NCBI RefSeq assembly: GCF_001645125.1
Contig: NZ_LXKA01000338.1
Span: forward strand, 1 to 64,000
Source of the DNA: Paraburkholderia ginsengiterrae
GTDB taxonomy: Bacteria > Pseudomonadota > Gammaproteobacteria > Burkholderiales > Burkholderiaceae
Reading direction: 5' to 3'
DNA length: 64,000 bases
Positions within the stretch are counted from its first letter, which is position 1; each line of letters begins with the position of its first letter. The position numbers were made by a program, and so were the translations under genes. This document shows, one piece after another, positions 51,826-60,435 of this stretch. The notes under the pieces were generated by a model. It did no database searches. It had not been told where the DNA came from and was given only the letters and a program-made list of their open reading frames with translations.

Positions 51826-51847
51826 GCGCGGGCCGGTCGGCGCGGAT

Positions 51848-52975
51848 TCAAGCGGTGCCCGCCGGCCAGCTTACTTCGAAGCGCGCGCCGCCGAGCGTCA
51901 CCGGATCCGTCACGGCGATCCGGCCGCGATGCGCGCGCAGCACCTGCTGCGTGATCGCCAGACCCAGGCCATAACCGCCGGTCTGCCGGTCGAGGCGCAC
52001 GAATGCATCGAAAATGCGTTCGCGTTGCTCGGGCGGCACGCCGGCGCCGTCGTCCTCGACGTAGATCTCCACATTGCCGTGCCGGATGCTAAGACCGACC
52101 ATGATGGTCGACCGGGCGTACCTGCTCGCGTTGCGCAGCAGGTTGCGCATGGCGTAGGACATCAGGCGCTTGTCCATCGTCACGCGCAGCGACGGGTCGA
52201 TGTCCACGTGCGGGACGATCTGCTTGTCCGCGTAGAGCAGCGTGGCGTCGGTGATCTGGCTATCGAACCAGGCCGCAATCGAGGTGGATTCCAGGTTCGA
52301 TTGCAATGAGCTGTATTCCAGCCGCGCGTAGGTCAGACTCATGTCGATCAGTTCGTCGAGTTCGGTGACGTCCTGGTCGATACTCGCCAGCGCACTGTGA
52401 TATTCGGCCGCGGAGGCCGGTTCGCGCAGGCTTTCTAGCGCGAACCGCACGCGGGCGAGCGGCGTGCGCAGTTCGTGGGAAATACCGTTGGTGAGTTCGC
52501 GCTGCGCGGCGATCAGGCGTTCCATGCGCTCAGCCAGCGCGTTGAGCGTGCGCGCCAGCGGGCCGATGATCACGCTGTGCGATTCGCGCGCGCGAGTATT
52601 GAAGCGGCCGCCGGTGAAGTCGATTGCGCGCTCGCGGACCATTACCAGATCCAGCCAGACGGGGCGCATCCAGCGGTACGCGGTAATGGCCGGCAGCGTC
52701 AAAGTGACGATCGCGATGGGCAGCAGCGCGCGAGGTGTTGCCAGCGTTTGCCAGAGCGACGGCGTGGCGCCGGGCGTCAGGCTCAATGTCGTGAGCGCGG
52801 CGGCCAGCACCAGCACCGTGAGCGTCAGGAGCCGTGTGTAGGCGCGCAGGTACAGTCTCGACCAGCTCGGCACCCGGTCGGCTCGCGTGTCGGTCCAGGC
52901 GCGTCTAAAACGCTGCCAGCGCCACCTGCAATAGCGGTAAGGGTTGAGTTGTTTTTGTTCCGCTGGGTGTGGCAT
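51848..52975 (-). CDS. Sensor histidine kinase (RstB-like)
   Basis: 375 aa. Two membrane helices at about 48-66 and 83-100 with only a very short loop between them, so little periplasmic sensor domain. Then a HAMP-like linker, the HisKA box GISHELRTPLARVRFALE with H167, and HATPase motifs NLLRNASRYA, DDGAGVPP and GYGLGLAI. The C-terminal kinase resembles RstB. It is the third gene of the operon with the response regulator and alpha/beta hydrolase upstream, 13 bp after the hydrolase. Confidence 0.92.
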   Translation of the reverse strand: MPHPAEQKQLNPYRYCRWRWQRFRRAWTDTRADRVPSWSRLYLRAYTRLLTLTVLVLAAALTTLSLTPGATPSLWQTLATPRALLPIAIVTLTLPAITAYRWMRPVWLDLVMVRERAIDFTGGRFNTRARESHSVIIGPLARTLNALAERMERLIAAQRELTNGISHELRTPLARVRFALESLREPASAAEYHSALASIDQDVTELDELIDMSLTYARLEYSSLQSNLESTSIAAWFDSQITDATLLYADKQIVPHVDIDPSLRVTMDKRLMSYAMRNLLRNASRYARSTIMVGLSIRHGNVEIYVEDDGAGVPPEQRERIFDAFVRLDRQTGGYGLGLAITQQVLRAHRGRIAVTDPVTLGGARFEVSWPAGTA

Positions 52976-52988
52976 CTTTCTCTCTTTA

Positions 52989-53789
52989 CTACGGCATCGC
53001 TGGCGACGCCTCCTGAACGAACTTCAGCGTTCGCTGTGCGACCGTGTCACGCTCGTTGTCTAGTGTGATCATGTGGTAGCTGTCGGTCAAGCGCACCAAC
53101 GTGACCGAGCGGCTTCCCAGATTGTCGCAGACGAACTCGGCGGAGCGGATGCTCGTCACCTCGTCCTCTTCCGAATGCATCACCAGCGTCTCGCACTTGA
53201 CTTGCGCCAACGCGCGCTTCGCCGCGAAGCGCATCCGGTCCACCTGCTCGATCGCCGCGAGCGGCACATACGGATAGTGAACGCCGCTGCCCTTCTGCAG
53301 ATGCCGCCGGATCAGATTGCGAATGCGCGCGTTCTTGATGCCGAACGGCTCGCCCTCCGGCACACGGATCAGATTGCGCAGCCCCGGCACGCAATACAGC
53401 AGATAGCGCAGCGGACGCAAGCGCGAGCCGCCCCAGCCGTCGAGAAACACCGGTGGTGAGAGCAGGATAAGGCGCCCGTTCGTCATGCGTTCGCGCGCGC
53501 TCAGCATCAACGCGAGCAAAGCGCCCATCGAAATGCCGACGACGTCGACACGTTCATAACGCGTCAACAACTCGCGATATGTGCGGCTCAGGAGCCGCAT
53601 GTAGTCGCCCGACGTTACGCCGCTCAGCGCGCCAGGATTCGAGCCGTGTCCCGGCAGCGACGGCAGATGCACGTCGCAGCCGATCTGCTCGAACCTGCGG
53701 TCGAGCGTGCCGAAATCATGACGCGTGCCGCCCAGGCCGTGAATCATCAGCACGGCATGGCGGGAATGAGGGGAAACGCAAGCGGACAT
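52989..53789 (-). CDS. Alpha/beta hydrolase (Est30-like monoacyl carboxylesterase)
   Basis: 266 aa, no signal peptide. Oxyanion motif MIHGLGGTRHDF, nucleophile serine in VVGISMGALLAL, acidic residue in VMHSEEDEVTS and His in TDSYHMITLDNE, the last matching the Est30/carboxylesterase group. Probably a cytoplasmic lipase/esterase on small acyl esters. Its position between a response regulator gene and the cognate kinase gene is unusual and hints that its substrate or product is linked to the signal (inference). Confidence 0.9.
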   Translation of the reverse strand: MSACVSPHSRHAVLMIHGLGGTRHDFGTLDRRFEQIGCDVHLPSLPGHGSNPGALSGVTSGDYMRLLSRTYRELLTRYERVDVVGISMGALLALMLSARERMTNGRLILLSPPVFLDGWGGSRLRPLRYLLYCVPGLRNLIRVPEGEPFGIKNARIRNLIRRHLQKGSGVHYPYVPLAAIEQVDRMRFAAKRALAQVKCETLVMHSEEDEVTSIRSAEFVCDNLGSRSVTLVRLTDSYHMITLDNERDTVAQRTLKFVQEASPAMP

Positions 53790-53936
53790 CGCTCAGCCAG
53801 TCGAAGAACAAGCCTGCGATGCTAATCACCCGCGCGCGGGTTGACTGTCGATTTGCTCGGCCAATTGTGTAGTTTTGTCGAGCGATATTTCGGCGGATTA
53901 CACCGGCATGGCGCAGCCGGATCGCGGCCCGCGCCG

Positions 53937-54641
53937 TCAATCCCATGCCAGCTTGCTGAACTGATAGCCCTTGCCGCGTACCGTCTTGATGCGCTGCGGC
54001 GTGGCCGCGCCGTCGTTCAGCTTGCGGCGCAGTTTGGAAATGCCGCCGTCGATCGTGCGATCGAGACCGTCGAACTCGATGCCGCGCAACTGCCGCAACA
54101 GCTCGTCGCGGCTCACCACCTCGCCCGCGCAACGCACGAGCGCCCACAGCAAGTCGAATTCCGCCGAGGTCAGGTCCGGCAGGCTGCCGTCCGGCAGTTT
54201 GACCATGCGGGTGGTCCGATTGATCTCGAACTTGCCGAACACGTAGTGCTCGGGTTCGGCCGCCTCCGGCGCACGCGCGCCGACGCGGCGCAATTGCGCC
54301 TTGATGCGCGCGAGCAGCACGCGCGGCTCGACGGGCTTGTGCACGTAGTCGTCCGCGCCGAATTCGAGGCCCAGCACTTCGTCGAACTGTTCGTCGCGCG
54401 CGGTCACCATGATGATTACGCCATCGAACTGCTCGCGCGCCTCGCGGCAAATCTGGAAGCCGTCTTTGCCCGGCAGATTGACGTCGAGTATCACGAGGTC
54501 CGGGCGGCGCTTGAGAATGGCCGGCACGGCGTCGTTGCCATGCAGCACGGTCTCGACTTCGTAGTCGTGTTTGCGCAGATAGCCGGCGACCAGCGCGGAC
54601 AGGCGGTCATCGTCTTCGACAAGCAGGATCCGGAATGGCAT
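53937..54641 (-). CDS. OmpR-family response regulator (RstA-like)
   Basis: 234 aa. The receiver domain (1-120) has D10/D11, the phosphorylated D53 in LVILDVNLPG, and the lysine in YVHKPVEPR. The C-terminal winged HTH (about 135-232) includes LTSAEFDLLWALVRCAGEVV, LDRTIDGGISKLRRKL and IKTVRGKGYQF. Likely phosphorylated by the RstB-like kinase two genes downstream. Divergent from the VirK/YbjX gene, which is a plausible target. Confidence 0.94.
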   Translation of the reverse strand: MPFRILLVEDDDRLSALVAGYLRKHDYEVETVLHGNDAVPAILKRRPDLVILDVNLPGKDGFQICREAREQFDGVIIMVTARDEQFDEVLGLEFGADDYVHKPVEPRVLLARIKAQLRRVGARAPEAAEPEHYVFGKFEINRTTRMVKLPDGSLPDLTSAEFDLLWALVRCAGEVVSRDELLRQLRGIEFDGLDRTIDGGISKLRRKLNDGAATPQRIKTVRGKGYQFSKLAWD

Positions 54642-54869
54642 GGGGCGAATCGTTCAGGGCTGGGTAAAGATAAAAGCGAATAAAAGCGGGTCAAAAGCGG
54701 CGCAATAGCGCGTTGTCACAGCGGCGGTCTCTCGACGCACAGCATAGCGGATGCGCCGCACATCATGCGACATGCTCGACAAAACTCGACAAATGCGCAA
54801 GCGACTCGACACGGCCGTTCTATCCGCGCGTCTAGCATCGCCCTGGTTGAGATAGCCCAAGGATATGCC

Positions 54870-55847
54870 GTGACGACATTCTCCAACGAAGGGGTTCGCA
54901 CCCGCTCGCCATGGTTCGCGAAAGCCCAAGCATCCATTGCGGCGATTCAGCAAGCTGCTCACGCGCTTTACCCGGGCACCAGCGCCTTTCACCGTTGGCG
55001 GCGGCTGCGCCTGTGGCTGCGCTCGATCATGTCCTGGCGCGCGACACAGATATGGCTCAAGGGCTGCGCCGCTTCGCCCTTGCGCGATCTGGTGCAACGC
55101 CATCCCACCGCGCTGGAGCGGATGCATCGGCCCTTCCTGCATAGCCGCTTCAGTCCGCGCGAACGGCTCGCCGCCAGCCTCGACCATCACGCGCTGACGC
55201 AGCAGCGTGTGCCGCGGCTCGCGGCACGCATCGCCGCTACCGGGTCGGCGCAGATTGCGTCGTTCGCGGTGGGTACTGAGCGCTGGTATGTATCGCTGGA
55301 GTCGATCGAGCGGTTTCAGAAGGAAGGCGACTGGACTTTGTGCATTCGCGATGGGCGCGACCAGCGCATCGTCTCCTGCACGTTCAGTCTTGCGTATCTC
55401 GGCGGCAAGGTGCGGCGGCCCCGGCTGTGCATCGGCTCAGTGCAAGGTCCGGATTGCTCGGTCAACGGCCGCGAACTGTTTCGCGCGCTGACCAAACGAT
55501 GGTATGGCTTGCGGCCCAAAGTGCTGGTGATCTATCTGGCGCAATGCGTCGCGGCGTCGCTCGATGCGGGCGGCACCTTCATCGTCTCGAAGCAGGCGCA
55601 CATCTATGCGAACTGGCGTTATTGCCTGCGCAAGCGCCGCGTCGCCGCCGACTACGACGGCCTCTCGCTCGAATGCGGCGCCCTCGCCCGCTGGAACGGC
55701 TGGTTCGTGCTCGCGCCGCCGGCGCGCTATCTGGCCGAGCACCAGGGCACCGATTCCGGCAATGCGATGCGGCGCAAGCGCTATGCGCTGCGAAGCGCGC
55801 TGACGGCGCAGATTCGCGTGAGCGTCGCGCGGAGCAGGGCATGTTGA
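54870..55847 (+). CDS. VirK/YbjX (DUF535) family protein
   Basis: About 325 aa, soluble. HHALTQQRVPRLAARIAA, LCIRDGRDQRIVSCTFSLA, CIGSVQGPDC and RKRYALRSAL correspond to the DUF535 domain of VirK/YbjX proteins, which in enteric pathogens affect envelope properties and antimicrobial peptide resistance. Length fits the family. The start is a GTG at 54870 with AAGGA seven bases upstream; the frame continues upstream to 54765 but is not protein-like. It is divergent from the RstA-like regulator. Confidence 0.85.
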   Translation: MTTFSNEGVRTRSPWFAKAQASIAAIQQAAHALYPGTSAFHRWRRLRLWLRSIMSWRATQIWLKGCAASPLRDLVQRHPTALERMHRPFLHSRFSPRERLAASLDHHALTQQRVPRLAARIAATGSAQIASFAVGTERWYVSLESIERFQKEGDWTLCIRDGRDQRIVSCTFSLAYLGGKVRRPRLCIGSVQGPDCSVNGRELFRALTKRWYGLRPKVLVIYLAQCVAASLDAGGTFIVSKQAHIYANWRYCLRKRRVAADYDGLSLECGALARWNGWFVLAPPARYLAEHQGTDSGNAMRRKRYALRSALTAQIRVSVARSRAC

Positions 55848-55940
55848 AACATAGGGAATGCGTACCGCCCGCGTAATCGTTTGAATGGATTGCAAATTTT
55901 TTATTGACAAGATCCGCGGCAAAACGGCACACTCATTCTC

Positions 55941-56027
55941 ATGTTGACGCACATCTCCATCGCGAATGCGATTACACACCCGAAGCGAGCCATCATCGGC
56001 TGGCCATTGGGAGTGTGTGCGCGTTAG
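55941..56027 (+). CDS. Possible 28-codon leader peptide
   Basis: An ATG at 55941 opens a 28-codon frame ending TAG at 56025-56027. It lies between a TTGACA-like -35 (55904-55909, without a good -10) and the terminator-like hairpin at 56055-56083. No single amino acid dominates, though isoleucine is frequent (five of 28). There is no strong ribosome site. Offered only because of its position before an attenuator-like hairpin. Confidence 0.25.
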   Translation: MLTHISIANAITHPKRAIIGWPLGVCAR

Positions 56028-56054
56028 CAGTCTGAGTCTGCGTAACCAATCCCC

Positions 56055-56090
56055 AAGGCCCCGCCGGTAACGGAAGGGGCCTTTTGTTTT
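56055..56090 (+). terminator. Terminator-like hairpin in the leader of the DUF2917 gene
   Basis: AAGGCCCC (56055-56062) and GGGGCCTT (56076-56083) form a perfect 8-bp stem, followed by TTGTTTT. It lies 48 bp before the DUF2917 ATG and over 200 bp after the VirK/YbjX gene. It may simply end the upstream transcript, or attenuate the downstream gene; a small hairpin GCAG-n7-CTGC just upstream (56028-56042) could compete with it. Confidence 0.7.
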
Positions 56091-56130
56091 GTGGTCGCCT
56101 CCGTCTGCCGGCTCGATGACGGAGAGCAAG

Positions 56131-56511
56131 ATGGATCAGGCAAGCCCGCAGTGCATGGATAGCGACTCGAGTCTGGTGGCGTATCAGCAGGACGAGTCTC
56201 TGCCGAAGGTCGTAGTGCATTTTTCCGTGATGCCAGGCGCGACGCTCACCTGGCGTGTCGAAGCCGATAGCACGCTCACCGTTCAGGGCGAGCGTCTCTG
56301 GCTCACGCGCATCAGTTCTCCTTACGACTACTGGCTCGCACCGGGCGGGACGTTCCGCTTGCAACGCGGCGAGCGCGTGTGGCTCAGCACGGACGGCGAA
56401 CGCGCCGCGCGCGTGTCGTTGACTTGCGCGCTGCCCACGAAGGGCGGTGTGTTCAGACGCTGGCTGGGAAAACTGGTGTGGTTGAGAATGGGACCGCTCG
56501 CGCCGCGTTAG
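56131..56511 (+). CDS. DUF2917 domain protein
   Basis: About 126 aa. The conserved core includes FSVMPGATLTWRVEADSTLT, GERLWLTR and DYWLAPGGTFRLQRGERVWL, matching DUF2917, a small beta-rich (cupin-like) domain common in Burkholderiales. No signal peptide. GGAG six bases before the ATG at 56131 decides the start over the in-frame ATG at 56116. Function unknown. The leader carries a terminator-like hairpin. Confidence 0.82.
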   Translation: MDQASPQCMDSDSSLVAYQQDESLPKVVVHFSVMPGATLTWRVEADSTLTVQGERLWLTRISSPYDYWLAPGGTFRLQRGERVWLSTDGERAARVSLTCALPTKGGVFRRWLGKLVWLRMGPLAPR

Positions 56512-56552
56512 CCCGACTGGCGGCGGCGGGATAACGAGGCCTGCGTGCCGCG

Positions 56553-56586
56553 AAAAAACAAACACCCCTCAATGAGGGGTGTTTGT
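56553..56586 (-). terminator. Rho-independent terminator for the minus-strand periplasmic protein gene
   Basis: ACAAACACCCCTC and GAGGGGTGTTTGT form a perfect 13-bp stem with an AAT loop (56558-56586). On the minus strand it is followed by TTTTTT (56553-56558). It lies about 105 bp after the stop of the gene at 56692. On the plus strand it may also stop the DUF2917 transcript. Confidence 0.85.
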
Positions 56587-56691
56587 GTTGGCGTGCGCCC
56601 GGATGGTGTTGACCTGACCGGCATGCGTGCCTCAAGCAACGCGATATGCACGTGCAGGCATGACCGCTTCGTCACGCCTGCACGTGTGGCG

Positions 56692-57276
56692 TTACTGCGC
56701 CGCGTCTTGCGGTGTGACCTGTACAGCCGCTGCCGATACGAACACGGCGTGAACCGTATCGCCCACCTTGACGTCCTTCAGATCGACGTCGGGAGCGACT
56801 TCGAGCGTTTGCGTCTGATAGGCGCCGCGCAACGTGACGAGTCGCTTCTTGTGATTAATCTTCTGCACCGTGGCCAGCACCTCGACCTGGCGTGCCGATT
56901 CGTAGCCGCCCGAGGCCGGCGCATACACCTGCGTATCGACTCGCTCGCGAATCCCCTTGTCTTTACCGGTGACCTTTTCGGCCTTCACGAGAAGCGCGTT
57001 CTTGTAGAGCGCGTCCACCCGGTCACCCACCCTCAGCTTGTCGAAACCTGCGACCTCCTGGCTCACGAGCACAACCACCACGTTGCCGTCCTGCCCCTTG
57101 AGCGTGACCGTGCGGCTGCCCTGATCGATGCCGACGATCTGCGCCTTCAAGTGCACCGGCTGCACGGCGCCGACGATGCCTTGCGCGGCGCTGGCCATGG
57201 CGTCCTGTGCCCACGCCGGCTGAGCTGCGGCAAACGCCGCCACCATCAATGCTGCTCCAATCGTCGCTGCCTTCAT
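56692..57276 (-). CDS. Periplasmic protein with two tandem OB-like modules, function unknown
   Basis: 194 aa. Signal peptide MKAATIGAALMVAAFAAAQ with cleavage near AWA-QD. The mature protein has two similar modules: IVGIDQGSRTVTLKGQDG to KLRVGDRVDALY (about 48-92) and VQKINHKKRLVTLRGAYQ to DVKVGDTVHAVF (about 137-182). Both read as a beta-barrel of the type V-x-I-n-VTL-G ... VGD-V. I do not recognise a named family. The start has AAGGAGAAC upstream. Solitary gene, with terminator at 56553-56586. Confidence 0.8.
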   Translation of the reverse strand: MKAATIGAALMVAAFAAAQPAWAQDAMASAAQGIVGAVQPVHLKAQIVGIDQGSRTVTLKGQDGNVVVVLVSQEVAGFDKLRVGDRVDALYKNALLVKAEKVTGKDKGIRERVDTQVYAPASGGYESARQVEVLATVQKINHKKRLVTLRGAYQTQTLEVAPDVDLKDVKVGDTVHAVFVSAAAVQVTPQDAAQ

Positions 57277-57801
57277 TTATGTTCTCCTTGGGAAATCGTT
57301 GAACCAGCCATGACGGCGATCTGAATTCGCGCGACGCCGATTAGCTAATGTCATGCATACGCCACGAATATCATAAGTCTTCGTGACAGTCATTATTAAA
57401 TGGGTAAGGCGAAAAGATTGTACATGCGCGGCGAGAGGCTGCAATTGATTAAACGGTGAATTTCATCTTATTGTGCAAGGCCGCAAAAAGCGCCACAGTG
57501 CCTTGTCGCCTCGATGTCCGAGGCGGTTGATCGTATCGCGTTATTTTCGCCGCAGCGCATATTGAAGATGCGGGTTGTAATGCGGATGGCATTAAATACA
57601 TCCTGCACGAAACCAGAGTGATACTGTGTGCGCTTTGTCAATCGCGACTGAATCAGAAGCTGCTTTTCTGACCGAATGCAAAGCCTATTCCATAAAAACG
57701 AATCCGCGCGCGGCATAAAAAAACAGCCTCGTCGCGTAAGCGGTGAGGCTGTTCATACTGCGGCAACTATCAATCGTGGTGCGGGCTAACCCGCCAGACC
57801 A
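57277..57801. other. AT-rich intergenic region
   Basis: 525 bp between the periplasmic protein start and the thiolase stop. Markedly AT-rich from about 57330 to 57720. An 82-codon minus-strand frame (57468-57716) is cysteine/arginine-rich without a ribosome site and is probably not a gene. The promoter of the periplasmic protein should lie near 57290-57420. The right end contains the thiolase terminator. Confidence 0.6.
57717..57753 (-). terminator. Rho-independent terminator after the thiolase gene
   Basis: AACAGCCTC (57722-57730) and GAGGCTGTT (57745-57753) form a 9-bp stem with a 14-nt loop; on the minus strand the hairpin is followed by a run of seven T residues (57717-57723). It lies about 50 bp beyond the thiolase stop. 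Confidence 0.88.
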
Positions 57802-59004
57802 TCACACCCGCTCGATCGCAATCGCGATACCTTGGCCGACGCCGATACACATCGTGCACAGCGCAAAACGGCCTTGCGTGCGATGCAGCTGATACATCGC
57901 GGTGGTCACCAGACGTGCGCCGCTCATACCCAGCGGATGGCCGAGCGCGATCGCGCCGCCATTCGGGTTCACGCGCGGGTCGTCTTCGGCGACGCCGAGG
58001 GCGCGCAGCACGGCGATGCCTTGCGACGCGAACGCCTCGTTCAACTCGATCACATCGAACTGGTCGATCGTCATATTCAGGCGCGCCAGCAGTTTTTGCG
58101 TGGCAGGCGCCGGACCGATGCCCATCACGCGCGGCGCGACGCCGGCCGTGGCGATACCCAGCACGCGGGCACGCGGCGTGAGGCCGAAGCGCTTCGCGCT
58201 CGCCTCATTGGCGAGCAGCAGTGCCGCCGCGCCGTCGTTCACGCCCGACGCGTTGCCGGCGGTGACCGTGCCGTCCGGGCGCACCACGCCCTTCAGTTTG
58301 GCCAGCGCTTCGAGACTCGTCTCGCGCGGATGCTCATCCTGCAGCACGGTGATCGGATCGCCCTTCTTCTGCGCGATGGTCACGCCGGTGATTTCCTGCG
58401 CCAGCGTGCCGTCGCGCTGCGCGCGCGCCGCTTTCTGCTGGCTGCGCATGGCGAAAGCGTCCTGGTCGGCGCGGCTGACGTTGTAGTCGGTTGCGACGTT
58501 CTCGCCGGTCTCGGGCATCGAGTCGACGCCGTACAGGCTCTTCATCAGCGGGTTGACGAAACGCCAGCCGATCGTCGTGTCGTAGATGTCGGCCTGGCGC
58601 GAGAACGCGCTGGTTGCCTTGCCCATCACGAACGGCGCGCGGCTCATGCTTTCGACACCGCCGGCCAACATCAACGCGGCCTCGCCCGATTTGATGGCGC
58701 GCGCCGCAATGCCGACCGCGTCCATACCCGAACCGCATAGGCGATTCACCGTCGAGCCCGGCACGCCTTGCGGCAGACCGGCCAGCAGCAGGGACATGCG
58801 CGCCACGTTGCGGTTGTCTTCGCCGGCCTGGTTCGCGCAGCCGTAGATCACGTCGTCAATCGCGTTCCAGTCGACGTCTTTATTGCGCTCCATCAGCGCC
58901 TTGAGCGGCACCGCGCCCAGATCGTCGGCGCGCACCGACGACAGCGAACCCGCATAGCGGCCAATGGGGGTGCGAATCGCGTCGCACAGGAATGCTTCGG
59001 TCAT
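57802..59004 (-). CDS. pcaF: 3-oxoadipyl-CoA thiolase (PcaF-type acetyl-CoA acyltransferase)
   Basis: 400 aa, the standard length of PcaF. Nucleophile C90 in VNRLCGSGMDAVG, NEAFA, H in GHPLGMSGAR and C in CTMCIGVGQG complete the thiolase set. MTEAFLCDAIRTPIGRYAGS and the GQG-IAIA end are typical for beta-ketoadipyl-CoA thiolase, which releases succinyl-CoA and acetyl-CoA at the end of the beta-ketoadipate pathway. GGAG precedes the ATG at 59004. No pcaIJ adjacent; paired PcaR-like sites upstream support the assignment, though a broader acyl-CoA thiolase cannot be excluded. Confidence 0.88.
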   Translation of the reverse strand: MTEAFLCDAIRTPIGRYAGSLSSVRADDLGAVPLKALMERNKDVDWNAIDDVIYGCANQAGEDNRNVARMSLLLAGLPQGVPGSTVNRLCGSGMDAVGIAARAIKSGEAALMLAGGVESMSRAPFVMGKATSAFSRQADIYDTTIGWRFVNPLMKSLYGVDSMPETGENVATDYNVSRADQDAFAMRSQQKAARAQRDGTLAQEITGVTIAQKKGDPITVLQDEHPRETSLEALAKLKGVVRPDGTVTAGNASGVNDGAAALLLANEASAKRFGLTPRARVLGIATAGVAPRVMGIGPAPATQKLLARLNMTIDQFDVIELNEAFASQGIAVLRALGVAEDDPRVNPNGGAIALGHPLGMSGARLVTTAMYQLHRTQGRFALCTMCIGVGQGIAIAIERV

Positions 59005-59377
59005 GAAATGTCTCCAGTTGATGAGCTGCGTGCGCCGCGCCGCCACCGGCATGCCGGCCTGGCGTCCCGGCGGGACTTCCTGCGGAGCAAGCGCAACGGG
59101 GAGCGGCTGCAAAGCAGCCGGCACGCCAGATCAGCTTAGCGCAGGATGATGAATGGTGAGCCCAGAGTCGCGGCCATTTGTTCTATATACGAACATAAGG
59201 TCATATATCGAACAACCAGGCTCGATAATAGGCGCGTGGCCGAAACCATGTCAAGCGCGGCCACGTCCGCATCAGGGAATACGCGCGGGCCGCAAAGGCC
59301 CTCACGCAATGATCTGACGATTGACGTGCCCGCCCCGCAGCAGGTGCATGCCGGGATCGGAAGGCGCCTCGCTCCGG
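59005..59377. other. Regulatory region upstream of the thiolase
   Basis: 373 bp between the thiolase start and the stop of the isomerase gene. No gene. Contains an AT-rich block (59175-59230) with two similar palindromic sites listed separately. Confidence 0.6.
59180..59213. promoter_or_regulatory. Paired PcaR/IclR-like binding sites upstream of pcaF
   Basis: GTTCTATATACGAAC (59180-59194) and GGTCATATATCGAAC (59199-59213) share the pattern GnTC-(AT-rich 6)-CGAAC and are spaced 19 bp centre to centre. On the other strand the second site reads GTTCGATATATGACC, which resembles the GTTCGATAATCGCAC-type motif reported for PcaR-family regulators. A third related half, CTCGATAATAGG, starts at 59221. 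They lie about 175-210 bp upstream of the thiolase ATG. Confidence 0.6.
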
Positions 59378-60166
59378 TCAGCTGTTCGCGCCCAGATAAG
59401 GCTTGAGCCAGCCAAGTCCCGCCGACGTGCCCGCGCGCGGACGGTATTCGCAACCGATGTGGCCGCCGTAGCCGAGCGAGTCGATCAGTTCGAACAGATA
59501 GGGATAGTTCAGCTCGCCCGTATCGGGTTCATGCCGCTCCGGCACGCCCGCGATCTGAATATGGCCGATACCCGCCATGTCGCGCTTCAGTTTCACCGCC
59601 AGATCGCCCTCGACGATCTGGCAGTGGTAGCAGTCGAACTGCACCTTGAGATTGGGCGCGCCGACCTCCGCGCAAATCGCCTGCGCTTCGTGCTGGTGGG
59701 TCAAAAAGAAGCCCGGCATGTCGCGCGTGTTGATCGGCTCGATCAGGATCGTGACGCCGTCGGCTTGCGCAGCCCTGGCGGCATACGCGAGATTGCTCAA
59801 GTACACCTCGCGATGCTTCGCGCGCGGCTGATCCGCGCCGACCAGGCCCGCCATCACGTGCAGCTTGCGATTGCCGATCACGCGCGTGTAGGCGAGCGCG
59901 GTGTCGATGCCGCGCCGGAACTCGTCCTCGCGGCCCGGTATCGACGCCATGCCGCGCTCGCCGCCGGCCCAGTTGCCGGGCGGCGCGTTGAAGAGCACTT
60001 GCGTCAGACCGTTCGCATCGAGCCGCGCCCTGATCTCGTCGGCGTGGAAATCGTAGGGGAACAGATACTCGACCGCTTTGAAGCCGTCTTTCGCCGCGGC
60101 GGCGAAACGGTCGAGGAAAGCGTATTCGGTGTACATCATCGTCAGGTTGGCGGCAAAGCGCGGCAT
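59378..60166 (-). CDS. Hydroxypyruvate isomerase family protein (Hyi/OtnI)
   Basis: 262 aa xylose-isomerase-like TIM barrel. [49 protein letters not shown] and [13 protein letters not shown] are strong Hyi/OtnI signatures, including metal-binding Glu and Asp/His. It should interconvert hydroxypyruvate and tartronate semialdehyde or isomerise 2-oxotetronate. GGGAGTAG lies before the ATG at 60166. No glyoxylate carboligase or tartronate reductase gene is next to it. Divergent from the IclR regulator. Confidence 0.92.
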   Translation of the reverse strand: MPRFAANLTMMYTEYAFLDRFAAAAKDGFKAVEYLFPYDFHADEIRARLDANGLTQVLFNAPPGNWAGGERGMASIPGREDEFRRGIDTALAYTRVIGNRKLHVMAGLVGADQPRAKHREVYLSNLAYAARAAQADGVTILIEPINTRDMPGFFLTHQHEAQAICAEVGAPNLKVQFDCYHCQIVEGDLAVKLKRDMAGIGHIQIAGVPERHEPDTGELNYPYLFELIDSLGYGGHIGCEYRPRAGTSAGLGWLKPYLGANS

Positions 60167-60435
60167 AACGGCTACTCCCTGTTTTGTGTCGTGTGGCGTT
60201 ATTTTCGCGGACCTGACGCAAAAAGTCCCCGCGCGGTGCCTCGTTACGGTGCGTGGCGCGCGCGCCGTTCTGGAGATATTGTCTCTATCCATGAAAACCC
60301 TGGGATTTTTGTGCAACCAGTCGCAAAGTTGGCGAAATAGAAGGCTTAAGCTATCGTCACGCCTTTGCGAAGCATTGCACCGGACGAACCCGCGCCACGC
60401 GCGTCCGCCACTTCCCGAACGCACCTTCAAGGTCC

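Noticed and set aside
57468-57716. 82-codon minus-strand frame in the AT-rich gap before the thiolase terminator
   Set aside because: No ribosome site, no known motif, and it abuts the terminator; most likely chance.
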